Positions 43,124-54,421 of a stretch of DNA of 64,000 nucleotides are shown here, in pieces. How positions within the stretch are numbered: position 1 is the stretch's first letter; every line of letters starts with the position of its first letter. The notes beneath the pieces were generated by a model. It did no database searches and was not told the origin of the DNA. It worked only from the letters and a program-made list of their open reading frames with translations. The position numbers and the translations under genes were made by a program. The stretch comes from Aphrocallistes beatrix (lineage: Eukaryota > Porifera > Hexactinellida > Sceptrulophora > Aphrocallistidae), in assembly GCA_963281255.1 (NCBI GenBank), contig OY725488.1, forward strand, positions 3,743,925 to 3,807,924, given 5' to 3'.

Positions 43124-44456
43124 CTTAGGTCATTTCAAAAGTACTGATCACTATTGATTTTTGACAGCTATTGTATATCTAATGCACCAATTAATATAAT
43201 CCAGATAGCATTACCCATTCTCTCCTAATATCTAAAAGAAATTTTAAGAAAGCATAAGTATTTTTCTTATAATCATCATTTCAATCTTGTCAGTTTTGGC
43301 TACTTATACATTTATGGCTTCAAAATCGTCAATTATTGAGCAAGAGCAAAGGTCGTATATCAAGTTTCGTTCACTGCTAAAAGATTCGAACAGGAACATC
43401 CACAATGATATCGTGGAAGTTTGTGGAGATCAAGCACTTGCTTATTCCACAGTTAGAAGATGGGTTCAACTATTTAGAGAGGGAAGAGACAGCATTGAAG
43501 ATGAGCCTCGGACTGGTAGGCCTAAATCTGCAACCTGTGAACCCTCAATTGAGTTAGTTGGTGAATTTCTTCGAAATGACCCTTGCTGCTCTATTGAACA
43601 GATTTCTAAGTATATGAATATCTCAACGGGAAGTATTTACCGCATTCTAAAGGAAGATCTCGGAGTAAGGAAGGTTTGCGCTCGGTGGGTGCCGTATTTG
43701 TTGTCAGAGGCCCAGATGATTCAGAGGGTAGAATGTTGTGAAAATCTTCTAAATTACGAAAAATTTGATGCAAGGAGACTCTATGAGATAGTAACCATAG
43801 ATAAAACTTTGATTTACTATTCACAACCTAAATCCAAGGAAAAATCTAAGTGTTGGCTGCATCCGGGCGAACCCCGACCTAAAAAACCGCGTCGAGATTT
43901 CCGTGCCAAGAAGGTAATGTATGCAATTCCATTTGACGCCTACGGCCCAGTTGCTCAAGTTTGCGTTCCGAAGGGCCAGAGTGTTACTGGAGACTTTTAT
44001 TGCACTCGTGTGCTCGCAGAAGTCAGTAAACACTACGCAGAGCGTCGGCCGAGAACTGGTCCTCGTGGAATAAAACTTCTACATGACAATGCCAGTAGCC
44101 ATAAAACTAAACAAGTCGCCGCATACATGGAGGATATAGGGATGAAAACACTGAATCACCCTCCCTATTCCCCTGACCTAAGTCCTTGTGACTTCTGGTT
44201 GTTTTCCAAGCTGAAAAGTCATCTCTCTGGCAAGGAGTTCACTAGTCGAATGGAGATCGGATTCGCAATTCATAAGTACCTGAAATCGATCCCACAAACG
44301 GAGTATAAAAAGACATTCCGCTGCTGGGTAGACCATCTAAAGGAGTGTATTCGCGTCAAGGGAGACTATTTCGAGAATATGTAATTAAATAACACATCAG
44401 TCGTTGCTTAATATCAAATTGGTGGGGGGTGATCAGTACTTTTGAAATGACCTAAG
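43124..44456 (+). mobile_element. mariner element 1, complete, perfect TIRs
   Basis: 1333 bp. Left end CTTAGGTCATTTCAAAAGTA (28 bp in all, ending CTGATCAC) is matched base for base by the right end in inverted form. TA duplication at 43122-43123 and 44457-44458. The host Z sequence gives the empty site (GTTCATAATAAACG). Perfect ends and an open transposase frame mean it is the youngest large insertion in the window. Confidence 0.95.
43314..44384 (+). CDS. mariner transposase, uninterrupted, 356 aa
   Basis: ATG at 43314 (MASKSSIIEQEQ); an upstream in-frame TTG at 43287 is not needed. Residues 1-110: two helix-turn-helix units joined by GRPKS (68-72); WVPYLL at 125-130 is the usual WVPHxL. Catalytic core: TIDKTLIYYS with Asp163, LLHDNASSHK with Asp258, PPYSPDLSPCDFWLF with Asp293, giving the D-D34D spacing of mariners. 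Ends RVKGDYFENM. Length is normal for the family (about 345-356). The Asp163 motif is unusual: mariners normally have TGDETW, here TIDKTL, with Gly, Glu and Trp all changed, which may lower or abolish activity. Acts in the nucleus on its own 28-bp ends. Confidence 0.95.
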   Translation: MASKSSIIEQEQRSYIKFRSLLKDSNRNIHNDIVEVCGDQALAYSTVRRWVQLFREGRDSIEDEPRTGRPKSATCEPSIELVGEFLRNDPCCSIEQISKYMNISTGSIYRILKEDLGVRKVCARWVPYLLSEAQMIQRVECCENLLNYEKFDARRLYEIVTIDKTLIYYSQPKSKEKSKCWLHPGEPRPKKPRRDFRAKKVMYAIPFDAYGPVAQVCVPKGQSVTGDFYCTRVLAEVSKHYAERRPRTGPRGIKLLHDNASSHKTKQVAAYMEDIGMKTLNHPPYSPDLSPCDFWLFSKLKSHLSGKEFTSRMEIGFAIHKYLKSIPQTEYKKTFRCWVDHLKECIRVKGDYFENM

Positions 44457-44697
44457 TAATAAACGAATGTTCATATTAAGCGGGTTCATAATAAACGACC
44501 CTGATTGTAGTTTGAACTAGATATCTGACAATATAAGTTGAAATAATGTTTTATTCAGTTTTAATTGATCATTTTGTATTCGAGCCTGTTACTAAATATA
44601 GGTTTCTGAAATAATTATCTTAATTTTTTAAAAAAAATAGTTATTGGACACATGAGCTATCCAGGCGTTTCGTAGGTCGAGCGTCGAGGTCGCTAAG

Positions 44698-44960
44698 CTA
44701 AGAAAGAATATCTGAAAATGAACTAACTAAGAACTTATCTACCTTTTCTTCGTTGTCAGTTATACTCTTAGTAGAGTCGGCAGATTCCGTCAGCAATCGT
44801 TCAGTGTGGTCCAAAGATAGTCTCTTAGGCTTGGAATTCCATTCAGAAAGATAGGAAGGGTAGTCGGGGAATATACTGAGTACTGAAGTTTTCTTTAGAG
44901 CTATTATATCCTGGAAACTGTAACAGTGCGAAGCCCGTCTTTGTAGGTAATGGTTCTCTC
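44698..44960 (-). pseudogene. THAP domain C-terminal exon, copy A
   Basis: The minus strand reads ASHCYSFQDIIALKKTSVLS, then IFPDYPSYLSE, then NSKPKRLSLDHTERLLTESA and DNEEKVDKFLVSSFSD to a TAG at 44698. The segment LKK-S-V-(L)-SIFPDYPSYLS is the AVPxIF end of a THAP domain with a charged linker. CYSF stands where the CxxHF zinc pair belongs, so the His is displaced. An upstream stop separates it from the first exon. Confidence 0.6.
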
Positions 44961-45118
44961 GATGTCATCTGGTTTGAAATAATGTATACATACCTAAACG
45001 GTGTGTAGAAGTGTAAATGTGACAATCAGTTAATACGTATAACACATAAATGATTGAAACTTACTCACATTAGCGTGTTTGCTTCCTTGTCTTTCCGTGG
45101 GCGTGGAATTACCCATAA

Positions 45119-45204
45119 CGATTCTTTGGGAAATGAAAAGCAGAGGGATATTATGCTTCACTTTTATAGTTGGACTTGCAGCCTGGAACAACACAGGACA
45201 TTGT
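45119..45204 (-). pseudogene. THAP domain first exon, copy A (nonsense)
   Basis: From ATG at about 45204: MSCVVPGCKSNYKSEA, then TAA where copy B has GAA, then YPSAFHFPKNRYG and a possible donor (GG|GTAATT). Cys3-x4-Cys8 is the first zinc pair of THAP domains, and FHFPKN is the conserved block. Confidence 0.65.
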
Positions 45205-45670
45205 CGTTCCAGAAGAGTAATAAAGATGGATGCTTATGTGGAGTGTTTCGGATCAACTTTGAGTCGTGTATAGGAAAAGACAGTGATTTGTAAAACTTCA
45301 CAACAAGGTAGCAAATAAATATAATTCATGTGGTTGATTTTAAAACAAAACAAGAAAGTAGTATGTTAATATATAAGTAATATGGTTGCTTAAAATTAGT
45401 TTAACCACAAATTCTCTACAGTGCCATCCTCGAACCAATTTGAAGAAAATCGTTGTAGTATTAATAAAAAGGATCATTACATAATATATGAAGTTATATA
45501 CCAGCATAATCCAACCATTTTCAGAAAAATTCATTAGCTCGTTTAACCAATCCATGGTCCAGAAAAAAAGGTCTGCGCCATTGCCTTAGTGTATTAGAAT
45601 GCTATGGTGAGGTATGTTAGTGTACAGATTCTATAAAAATCAGCCAAAATACTCCCACATGCCATATATA

Positions 45671-45866
<196 letters not shown>

Positions 45867-46284
45867 CATTAATCGAGTTTTAATAGTAAGGATAATACAT
45901 AGCATTCTAATACACTAAGGCAATGGCGCAGACCTTTTTTTCTGGACCATGGATTGGTTAAACGAGCTAAATGAATTTTTCTGAAAATGGTTAGATTATG
46001 CTGGTATATAACTTCGTATATTATATAATGATCCTTTTCATTAATACTACATCGATTTTCTTCAAAATGGTTCGAGGATGGCACTGTAGAGAATTTGTGG
46101 TTAAACTAATTTTAAGCAACCATATTACTTATATATTAACATACTACTTACTTGTTTTGTTTTAAAATCAACCACATGAATTATATATTTATTTGCTACC
46201 TTTTTGTGAAGTTTTACAAATCACTGTCTTTTCCTATACACGACTCAAAGTTGATCCGAATCTTTATTACTCTTCCGGAACGAC

Positions 46285-46377
46285 ATGTCCTGTGTTGTTC
46301 CAGGCTGCAAGTCCAACTATAAAAGTGAAGCAGAATATCCCTCTGCTTTTCATTTCCCAAAGAATCGTTTAGGGTAA
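46285..46377 (+). pseudogene. THAP domain first exon, copy B (open)
   Basis: ATG at 46285: MSCVVPGCKSNYKSEAEYPS, then AFHFPKNRLG and a stop inside the possible intron (donor GG|GTAATT at about 46373). Cys3 and Cys8 plus FHFPKN identify the N-terminal half of a C2CH THAP zinc finger, the DNA-binding domain of P-element transposases. The second half is at about 46500-46770 with more lesions than copy A. Confidence 0.7.
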
Positions 46378-46973
46378 TTCCACGCCCACGGAAAGACAAG
46401 GAAGTAAACACGCTAATGTGAGTAAGTTTCTATAATTTATGTGTTATACGTATTAACTGATTGTCACATTTACACTTCTACACACCTAGGTATGTATACA
46501 TTATTTCAAACCAGATGACATCGAGAGAACCATTACCTAGAATGACGGGCTTCGTACTGTTACAGTTTCCAGGATAGAATAGCTCTAAAGAAAACTTTAG
46601 TACCCAGTATATTCTCTGACTACCCTTCCTATCTTTCTGAATAGAATTCCAAGCCTAAGAGATTATCTTTGGATCACACTGAACGATTGCTGATGGAATC
46701 TGCCTACTCTACTAGGAGCATAACTGAACGAAGAATTGGTAGATAAGTTCTTAGTTAGTTCATTTTCAGATCTTCTTTCTTAGCTTAGCGACCTCGACGC
46801 TCGAGCTACGAAACGCCTGGATAGCTCATGTGTCCAATAACTATTTTTTATTTTTTTAAGATAATTATTTCAGAAACCTATATTTACTAACAGGCTCGAA
46901 TACAAAATGATCCATTAAAACTGAATAAAACACCATTACGGCTTATATTGTCAGATATCTCAAACTACAGTCG

Positions 46974-47141
46974 TTAATTATGAACCCACTTAATATGAAC
47001 ATTGGTTTATTATGAACTAACCTCATAGTCCCAATTTCATTTTTTAGATAGGATTTGTATTGAATCAAGTTCGCTTAATATGAAGTATATTATGAACAGA
47101 TTTTTTGGTCCCCTGGTGGTTCACAATAAGCGACCTTGATT
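46974..47141. mobile_element. MITE Z3 inside copy B
   Basis: Ends CAGTCGTTAATTATGAACCC and ACAATAAGCGACCTTGATTG with TA flanks. It occupies the same position as Z2 in copy A and has no mariner, so it shows the pre-mariner state (TTTATTATGAACTAACC uninterrupted). Confidence 0.8.
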
Positions 47142-47429
47142 GTATAATATTTCTTATTGTCAAATTTTGGATAGTGAACGTCGACTTCAATTATCCAATC
47201 ATCTCACAACAATCCAATAATCCTAGTATAGGACTTTTAATTAGGACCGTGTTTCATCTCCTCGCCCGCATCAATATTTAGCTACCGCATATATTGTCAT
47301 TTTGGGATCAGTATCCCATTCTATTTCAGGTACAAGGATTTATTGCTAGAGATTTAGTTATACAGTCGATATACCAGCATTTCAAAATATATTGATGTTA
47401 TTGAGACTTCATTGCGTGAATTAAATGTT

Positions 47430-47557
47430 CAGGGCCGGCGCCACCGGGAGTGTCCTGGTTGTCCAGACACCCACTGCGTCCTGTTTTATCATAATGTACA
47501 ATAAATATCCCTCCATAAATGGACACCCACTGCCGATAAAACATGGCGCCGGCCATG
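47430..47557. mobile_element. 128-bp GC-rich MITE in copy B only
   Basis: Ends CAGGGCCGGCGCCACC and ACATGGCGCCGGCCATG are inverted; the interior repeats GGACACCCACTGC. Copy A reads straight through the site (AATTAAATGTTTGTAGCC in the same sense), giving the empty site. The flanks ATGTT and ATATT suggest a duplication of about 5 bp, though decay makes the length uncertain. The superfamily is unclear; the ends look hAT-like. Confidence 0.65.
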
Positions 47558-48575
47558 ATATTTGTAGCCAATTATATATCAAACTATCAGCATTGATTAT
47601 ATTATAGATTAATGAGATAATGGTCATGATATAACGCCTGCCCGCATCCCCACTGAAGGTCTTTTTAGAGCTGAAACAACCTTACTATTAACAGTAGTCA
47701 TAGCTCTTAAAGAATATTTGAATAGTTTGCAGGGATTTTAATGAAGAAATGTACGTACGTATTTAATAATTCACAAATTTGAGTACCTAAATAACTTGGC
47801 TGGATGTGCAGTTTTCTCTTATACAAAAAATCTAACCTATTTAACAACTGATAAGGGATCTCAATAAATTATCATAGATTTATTAGACAGGGGTCACTTA
47901 TGTATCCATATATTGCTGTTATCGACTGCGTTACTACTTGTATTATCCATAAAACTTTCATCAAATTGCTAAGTCTCAAGTTCTTCGAAAACAGTTCATC
48001 CCGGTTCAACTCGCACTAAGTTACTAGTATTAATTTTAATCATAGTTGATGACAAATGGATTGATACGTGTGAGAGAATTGTGTTGTTGTGAAGTATAAT
48101 AATTCTTCTCTTTCCTAGGAATGGTGTAACAAGACCGGATAAAGGATGAAGAGAGAGAAGTGATATCTAACAAATAACAACATTTTGATCTTCCTTAATC
48201 ATAGAATATTATCTTCTCTTCATAACATCCTTCAGTTTACTAATTTTAATTCATGTAATTCACCATTTCAATAATGATTATTCGTATTTAGTGTCTATTG
48301 TTAGTCTTGCCATGCTGTGCTATGAATCTATTTCGAATGTATTTGTTTGTTTGCAATTAAAATTGAACTTGTTATGATTATAAACGCTCATTATTAAGTA
48401 CTTAACCTTTTGGACTCAATGATATGACTTTAGTAAGTGTGGTGGACAAATAGAAAGCGAATGAATGTTAATTTGGTAATTTGTGATAAATTGACTTAGC
48501 TCGTTTAACCAATCCATGGTCCAGGAAAAAAGGTCTGCGCCATTGCCTTAGTGTATTAGAATGCTATGGATAATA

Positions 48576-49201
48576 CTATGACAATTATAAGAATTCCTTA
48601 ATATTACATTTTGTGTCCTTACACGTACTTTTTGAGAACACTGGAGCTGCATATAACGAAATAGCACAAACATACGTACCTTAAATATTAAGCAGTATCT
48701 TCTTGTGAATCGAGGAAATATATACCAAGTTGCTGTTCATTTGAAGATATCATGTAATTAGATTAGATGTAATACATAACTAAAAATTGATTACCTTCAC
48801 AAAGCTCGTGGCTAAAATTAGATTTTCTCTCCAGGGAGTGAGAAATATAGTTCTGAAGCAATAAATAACGATTGTTAGAAAGAATAATCTAGTAAAGAAA
48901 AGAATTATCAAATTGATCTGAATATATTTCACCTGCTGTATCCATTTTGTAGATATTCTCTCAATGGGAACTTGAGTAAACTCAGATATATACTTCACAA
49001 GTATTTAAATCAAGTTATAGTATCAATAAAATTTTTTATGCCACTTCAAAATATGGAATCAAAAATTCACATCTATCCATAAATAATACTATATGGCTTC
49101 ACTCCAACAAAGAAATCACTTTATGATACCACAATGAACTATCTTTGCGAAAAATAATAAAAATAACAGCACATATACTACATATATGCTAATCTTCCTT
49201 T
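48576..49201. other. no gene recognised
   Basis: AT-rich. A minus-strand frame at 48780-48998 has no motif. Nothing else seen. Confidence 0.5.
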
Positions 49202-49205
49202 TTAA

Positions 49206-50328
49206 GGATACCGCCCGTAAATATCCATAGGTTTGGCTTACAGCATATATCAAGAATAGAGAGATATAAGATGTTAAGCGTGGGCAGGTAGTGCAATTAA
49301 AAAATAATGAGGCATGCCAAACAGTTTTTGATTCGCAATTCTAGTTTTTGAGTTACAGCGTCTCAAAGTCGATTTTTTTCCGTTTTTCCCTAGCACATCT
49401 TAATTGTAAGCCCTCCTCCACTCTGTGATTTTTTTGAAACACATGTTTGGATCAAATGCTTCGAAAATTTATTCATATATAGTCTATCAAATTCGCTATC
49501 GCATAGGACCAAAAGAAAGTTAAAATAACCATAATTGCTAATTTTATAGGGTTTTGAAAAGAAATTGCCAAAAAACCGGCGAAAAAAGCCCGATTTCTTT
49601 GGAAATCAGCAATAGAATCACAAATTTATAAGATCTACGCTCATCGGCTAGGTCCTACGCTCATCGGCTAATGATATGGAACAACTACTGAAATTTTCAA
49701 ACCTCTATCTCAAAGCAATTTGGAGTTAAAATTTTTGAAAGACGGTCAATTTTGGAATTTTAAAGTCCCGAGATATAGGGATTTGAAGTTTTAATGTTAA
49801 GAACGATGTAAAATGAGCTATTAACGATAAATAAAAGCATCCTTTGGCATTTAATCGCATTTATACTGATGAATTAGATGTATTCCAACAGATTTTGGTG
49901 AAAATAGCAGAATTATACCCAAATTCACAAATTACCTTGAGGTCTCTAACCCCGAATATTTTTGACCAATTGGGAAATATAATTCATACTCCTAGCACTG
50001 TAAAGTATAATCCATCGGTTTAGAATGAATAACGAACTTCTAAAAAGTATATCAGGAAGTTAGAGCGAGAGTCTACGACTTTTAGTTTTAAAGTTAGGAT
50101 TTTCGAAAAATGCTACGTCATCACGTCATAAAAATTTAAAACTTAGCATTCCATACGATGTAGTACAATAATTATTAAAGATTTAGAGATATACCGTCAT
50201 GAAAAGTATATTAGGAATTAAGAGCTAAGAATTTGGGTGTATATTTCCCGAGATTTGGAGGAATGTGTTTTTGGACGTAAATGGGGGGCTTTGACCGAAT
50301 TTTGGGGATAAATGCTCTGAACTAGAGA
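49206..50328 (-). mobile_element. element X4, truncated and inverted
   Basis: Begins GGATACCGCCCGTAAATATC after TTAA (49202-49205) and matches the complement of X2/X3 through GGTCAATTTTGGAATTTTAA and TTTGGGGATAAATGCTCTGAACT, where it stops (50328). The other half and end are missing. A short local duplication (CTACGCTCATCGGCTA twice) is near 49637-49670. Confidence 0.8.
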
Positions 50329-50329
50329 A

Positions 50330-50577
50330 AACAAACACGAGTACTATTATTATTATCATGTAAGAAGTAATACCTTGCGGATGTATGGTATCATTTCTTA
50401 GTGAGGGACTAACGCTAAGGTTGATTTATGACAAGGTATAAACTCACAGATTTGGAAAATAGATGAAGAACATGCAGTGATGGTAGCTTTTGGTTATAAT
50501 GGCGTTATTCCTGCCCGACTGTCATATATTCGAACGAAACCTCCTTTCACAAAAATACTATTAAATTGCCATATAGA
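50330..50577. repeat. fragment of foldback U arm
   Basis: CAGTGATGGTAGCTTTTGGT ... ATGGCGTTATTCCTGCCCGACTGTCA ... AAAATACTATTAAATTGCCATATA is collinear with 31858-31955 of element U. A TATTATTATTATC run is at 50345. Confidence 0.55.
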
Positions 50578-51066
50578 GTAAAACCTCTAAAAATTGAACA
50601 CCGTTTGGACCAGAAAAAAATGTTCACTTTTGAGAGGTGTCCACTTTTCGTGATTTATCATAAGTTAGTCTGTATAGTATGAAATTATGAACGACCAGAT
50701 TTGTCTAAAGATATAATGTATAGGAGCAATTTGTTATGCTTTCAATGTTTAGATAAATGTGTGAAGTCCTAAACAGAAAGAGGGCTTCTTATTTATGATG
50801 AATTCCTATCCAGAATTTACATTTAATATTAACTCTAGCCTATTATCTAATGAAGCCACCGAATATGTTCACTTTTTAGAGGTGATATCCAATGCAATTT
50901 AGTCAATTGGGACCAGATTAGGTGTTCACATTTCACTTTTCAGAGGTGTTCACAAGTTGGAGGTTAATTAAAATGTAACAGAATGGGGAAAATTTGGGAC
51001 TGAGAAAAAGTGTTCATATTTTGGAGGTGTTCACTTGTTAGAGGTGTTCACTTTTGGAGGTTTTAC
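50578..51066. mobile_element. TA-type MITE with GTTCAC repeats
   Basis: Ends GTAAAACCTCTAAAAATTGA and TTTTGGAGGTTTTAC are inverted; repeated GAGGTGTTCACTT/ACTTTTGAGAGGTGTCC words lie near both ends. Inserted at TATA in the U arm. The right half of a second copy lies at 52215-52412 and reads the same words. Pogo-like by end type and the TA site; non-coding. Confidence 0.65.
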
Positions 51067-51307
51067 TATATATGGTATTTTACACTTCTAGTTGCACTTA
51101 GATGACGGAGCGGAGTCGAAAGAGGTCACCCGATATGTTACAAGTATGTTTTAAAAATGGTGTGTTGTCACATTCTTTGCTTAATAATGGTGTTGCTAGG
51201 GTGATAAAGTGCGGCTAATATAATCTTAATCTTGTTCTGATTACGAATTAAGAATTATTGTTAAATAGTCAAATGATAATTCTTTACTAATTAATACTTA
51301 ATCCTGA

Positions 51308-51676
51308 CAGTGAGGGTCGCTTATTGTGAACCAACAGAGGACCAAAAAATCTGTTCATAATAGAGATACAGTTAAGGTCGGTTAGTATCAACCCGCTTAA
51401 TATGAACATTCATTTATTATGAACTAACCTCCTGGTCCCAATTTCATTTTTTAGAGAGGATTTGTATTGAATCAAGTTCGCTTAATATCAAGTATCTATA
51501 TATGAACATATTTTTTTGTCCCCTGGTGGTTCATAATAAGCGACCTTGACTGTACTTCATATTAAGCGAACTAGATTCAATACAAATCCTATCTAAAATT
51601 AAATTGGGACCAGGAGTATAGTTTATAATAAACGAATTTTCATATTAATTGAGTTCATAATAAGTGACACTGACTG
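51308..51676. mobile_element. MITE Z5, split by Z4
   Basis: Outer ends CAGTGAGGGTCGCTTATTGT and ATAATAAGTGACACTGACTG; TA follows the right end. The left half stops at ...TCATAATAGAGATA and resumes after Z4 at TACTTCATATTAAGCG, as in uninterrupted Z sequence. Confidence 0.75.
51369..51552. mobile_element. MITE Z4, inserted in Z5
   Basis: 184 bp, ends CAGTTAAGGTCGGTTAGTAT and ATAATAAGCGACCTTGACTG, TA on both sides (51367-51368, 51553-51554). It is the same family as its host, so the family was active on more than one occasion. Confidence 0.8.
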
Positions 51677-51704
51677 TACTACTGATATTGCAGCAAAATG
51701 TACA

Positions 51705-52005
51705 ACGGATGTTCAATAAGTTCTGATCACTAGCCCAAAAATCTTTAAATACACAATTCACACACTGTTATTGTTTCGTTATTTCAAAATACTCTCCATT
51801 ATTTGGGACATAGCGTTGTATACGCCACTCGAAAAATACATTTTTATAGTCCTCAGCAGGGTGTGTTTGAGATATTGGAAAATTGTCGTTCATAGTGCCT
51901 CATTGCTAGAGAAATGAAGATCAGAGGAAAAGGGAAGATCAGTGCTGCCCATCAACCCTTATGGACGAGTTGCCCTATCACTTGTTAAGAGTAAAGAAAG
52001 AGGTC
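51705..52005 (-). pseudogene. mariner C-terminal fragment
   Basis: The terminus TGTTCAATAAGTTCTGATCA at about 51714 is mariner-like. On the minus strand, in broken frames, the region gives LHFSSNEAL, IFQYLKH, then FEWRIQRYVPNNGEYFE, the RxxxC(x)xxxGxYFE end of mariner transposases (Cys is Tyr here). It is closest to the fragment at 60.9-61.5 kb. The catalytic core is absent. Confidence 0.65.
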
Positions 52006-52849
52006 GGGGGGTCGAATAAGGACTAAATAATAAATTTCCAGAATTAATGCAACCCTATCATTGTTTTCAATGCATAAAGTACATAAGACAATTTTAACAC
52101 CATCTGTAATTGCAGATTTTTCTACGACGTACCATTCATTCATAACCTTTACTTAAAAATTTATTAACCATTTCACACGATGTATTGTAAATAGAATTAT
52201 ATTGTTCTGGATTTAACACCCATTACCAAATGCAATTGTGAGCTTCAATTGGGACCAGATTAGGTGTTCACATTTCACTTTTCGGTGTTGGTGTTCACAA
52301 GTTGGAGGTTAATTAATATGTAACAGAATGGGGAAAATTTGGGACTGAGAAAAAGTGTTCATATTTTGGAGGTGTTCACTTGTTAGAGGTGTTCACTTTT
52401 GGAGGTTTTACTATTTTTTCACATCACAAAAAAATCTAATCCAATTGGTCTTCAAAATGCACTGATCTGAACATCTTATATTTCTACAAATTTAGAGTGT
52501 TCGAGGAAAATGTGTGAGCTAATTTTTCCTAGAATTTGAAGACTCTGGGAAGATAACTTGAAAAGCAGTGGACCTTGATTCACGATTTTCGCTGCGTGCA
52601 AGGACACATTTTTTTTTCTCAAAACTCACCATACAAAACACATTTCTAAGTGATAGAATCGAAAAATCTTTTAAAATCATTGAAAATATTCGAATTACAA
52701 TCTCTAAGGACCATAATAACTAAGATCGTTTGAGTATAAAAAATTTTATACCTAATGAAGCTTGTAACAGAACTTATGTGTCACCCTGTATAATGGGATT
52801 TATCTTGCTTGGAGCTTTAAGTTACAAAAGGCGTAGCTCTGATATTCTA
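52006..52849. other. no gene; MITE half at 52215-52412, solo end at 52791
   Basis: Holds the right half of the GTTCAC-repeat MITE (ending GGAGGTTTTAC at 52412) and the W-family terminus ending GTGTCACCCTGTA at about 52791. The rest is unassigned. Confidence 0.5.
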
Positions 52850-53290
52850 AGAAACTAATAGCTATATTTTTTAGATATTCAGGAGTGGTTTTATATCAGC
52901 TAATAATAAATTATAATGATCTAAAATCTACCGGTTCTGAGATATTGGTGAAAACAGTTGGGACTAGCCTTCGTCAATGAAATTATTAATGGCTACCACT
53001 GTAAATGTATTATTAGATGATATAAAACCACCTTCAAATATCTCAAAAATAAAGTTATTAGCTTCATATAATATCAGAAGTGCTGCTTTTGCAACTTTAT
53101 GCCCCAAGCCGGACAAATCCCAATATAAATCTGCACGAGGTGGAAAATACCATCCGCGACCACTAAATCAACTCCAAATTGCTTGATTTTTATGGTGAAT
53201 ATATGGTAATCAAAGTAAACGATTTGAATAGTGTGCATCTAAAGATTCAAATCTTCGAAATTTTTTGAGCACACTAATGTATGTGAATCA
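52850..53290. repeat. foldback repeat V, copy 2
   Basis: GGAGTGGTTTTATATCAGCT ... ACCGGTTCTGAGATATTGGTGAAAACAG, followed by AATGTATTATTAGATGATAT and AAAACCACCTTCAAATATCT in inverted relation. Collinear with 27655-28135, with one segment replaced. The 69-codon frame at 52977 is repeat sequence. Confidence 0.6.
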
Positions 53291-53296
53291 GTGATG

Positions 53297-53740
53297 ACAA
53301 GCGCGCTTCGATTGCTTGCGCATCGCGGCTGGAGGAGACAAAGTGTCCGCCGGAGGCGCCCTTTGAGCGCCTGGGGTCAAATTGTTTTAATATAAGGGAG
53401 ATAACATCTCTAAATACGTCGGTCCTACTGTTATAATCGATATCGACGAAAAATCACCAAATTTGCCAATTTTTGAAGATGGTTGTATAATATGTGAGAT
53501 ATATTAATATACATTCTATCAAATTTTAGCCTTCTATCAAATGGCTGAGGTCGAAAAACTGAAATTTCTAATTATAAAAAAGGTGACAATAACGTCATAA
53601 TACCATGATGAGTCGGCATTTTCGTCTGAGGTCAGAACCTAGTGGAGCCATAGTCAAAAAGACTCCCAACAATAATCTGATTTCTGCTCCTGGCAGTTTC
53701 TTCAATCAATTCGTTACAGATATATATATAAATTAATCGA
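53297..53740 (-). repeat. repeat R copy 9
   Basis: GC module (53297-53380, GGAGGAGACAAAGTGTCC variant), AACATCTCTAAATACGTC, ATCGATATCGACGAAAAATC, CTATCAAATGGCTGAGGTC, CCATGATGAGTCGGCATTTTCG, and a tail with ATTAATCGAGTTTTAATAGC. It lacks the segment around the first TGACGTCA. Confidence 0.75.
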
Positions 53741-54413
53741 GTTTTAATAGCAAGGATGAATCATAATGAAAATCAAAAATGCTGAATTTGCAATATTCTA
53801 ATAACGGATTTTAATAACGGATATGGGTACTTTACCACCATTTTAATATATGCAGTTCTTTTTTGAATCTTAAAATGCATCCCTCTCAATTCGTGAGGTT
53901 AATCGAGAAAATATAGATGGTCAAATTTTAGACCAATTGGATAACGTTAACAGACCTCTCAAAGTGCATATAGAAATGAAAATTTAACAAAAATCGGACA
54001 ATTTCAACATTTATCCTGGTTCTGAAATTTACAATCATATTAGTAAGACATACCTATTGGGAACTGAAGTGATTTATATTGTTGATTTTTAACGAATAAT
54101 AATGATTAAATTGAAGTAATTAATTCCTTTAAATTATGCTGATTATTATTACATATAGCAATGATTAAATTGAGAAATTATGAATATAAAGTTCACCAAA
54201 AGAACTGGTATATATTTAAACATCCTTTTTTATTGTAAAAGATCAAATTTGAAAACGATTATACTACATCAAACAAACTTTGAAGCTTATTATGGCAAAA
54301 AAGATCACAACTCGAGCGTCAACTAATGTTTTCCTGGTTGGACAGCTACTTCAAATCATATTTTTTAAACGCTAGTCAGTCACCAATTACCGTGGTCGTG
54401 TTGAGGAGACTCT
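53741..54413. other. no gene recognised
   Basis: A short Y-like scrap (AACGGATATGGGTACTTTAC, AATATATGCAG) lies at about 53815-53855. Otherwise AT-rich. 54310-54413 is GC-richer and continues past the hAT MITE (see 54800-55640). Confidence 0.4.
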
Positions 54414-54421
54414 ACCACAGC

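Larger units (their letters stand above)
42989..44507. mobile_element. MITE Z2 carrying mariner 1, TA TSD
   Basis: Ends CAGTCAGGGTCGCCGCTTAT and ATAAACGACCCTGATTG with TA outside (42987-42988, 44508-44509). About 190 bp of Z sequence surround the mariner. The same Z insertion at the same site is present in copy B (46970-47140), so Z entered an ancestor of both. Confidence 0.8.
41708..45606 (-). mobile_element. P-superfamily (THAP) element, copy A, 7-bp TSD
   Basis: 3899 bp including insertions. Both ends read inward CATAGCATTCTAATACACTA, then AGGCAATGGCGCAGACC, and match for about 85 bp. GTGAGGT flanks both sides (41701-41707, 45607-45613). The minus strand carries a broken THAP domain. It contains MITE Z2, which contains an intact mariner. 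Removing them leaves about 2.4 kb, collinear with copy B in reverse. No DDE-type core was recognised between 42.0 and 42.98 kb, so it is probably internally deleted. Confidence 0.85.
45898..48568 (+). mobile_element. P-superfamily (THAP) element, copy B, 7-bp TSD
   Basis: 2671 bp, inverted relative to copy A and 291 bp from it. Ends CATAGCATTCTAATACACTA in both orientations; GATAATA flanks both sides (45891-45897, 48569-48575; one more matching base, C, follows). It contains a Z MITE at the same site as copy A and a 128-bp GC-rich MITE that copy A lacks. The THAP gene is on the plus strand. No complete transposase. Confidence 0.85.

Noticed and set aside
43287-43313. Upstream TTG start adding nine residues to mariner 1
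   Set aside because: The ATG at 43314 gives the normal mariner length and N-terminus; non-ATG initiation is unnecessary.
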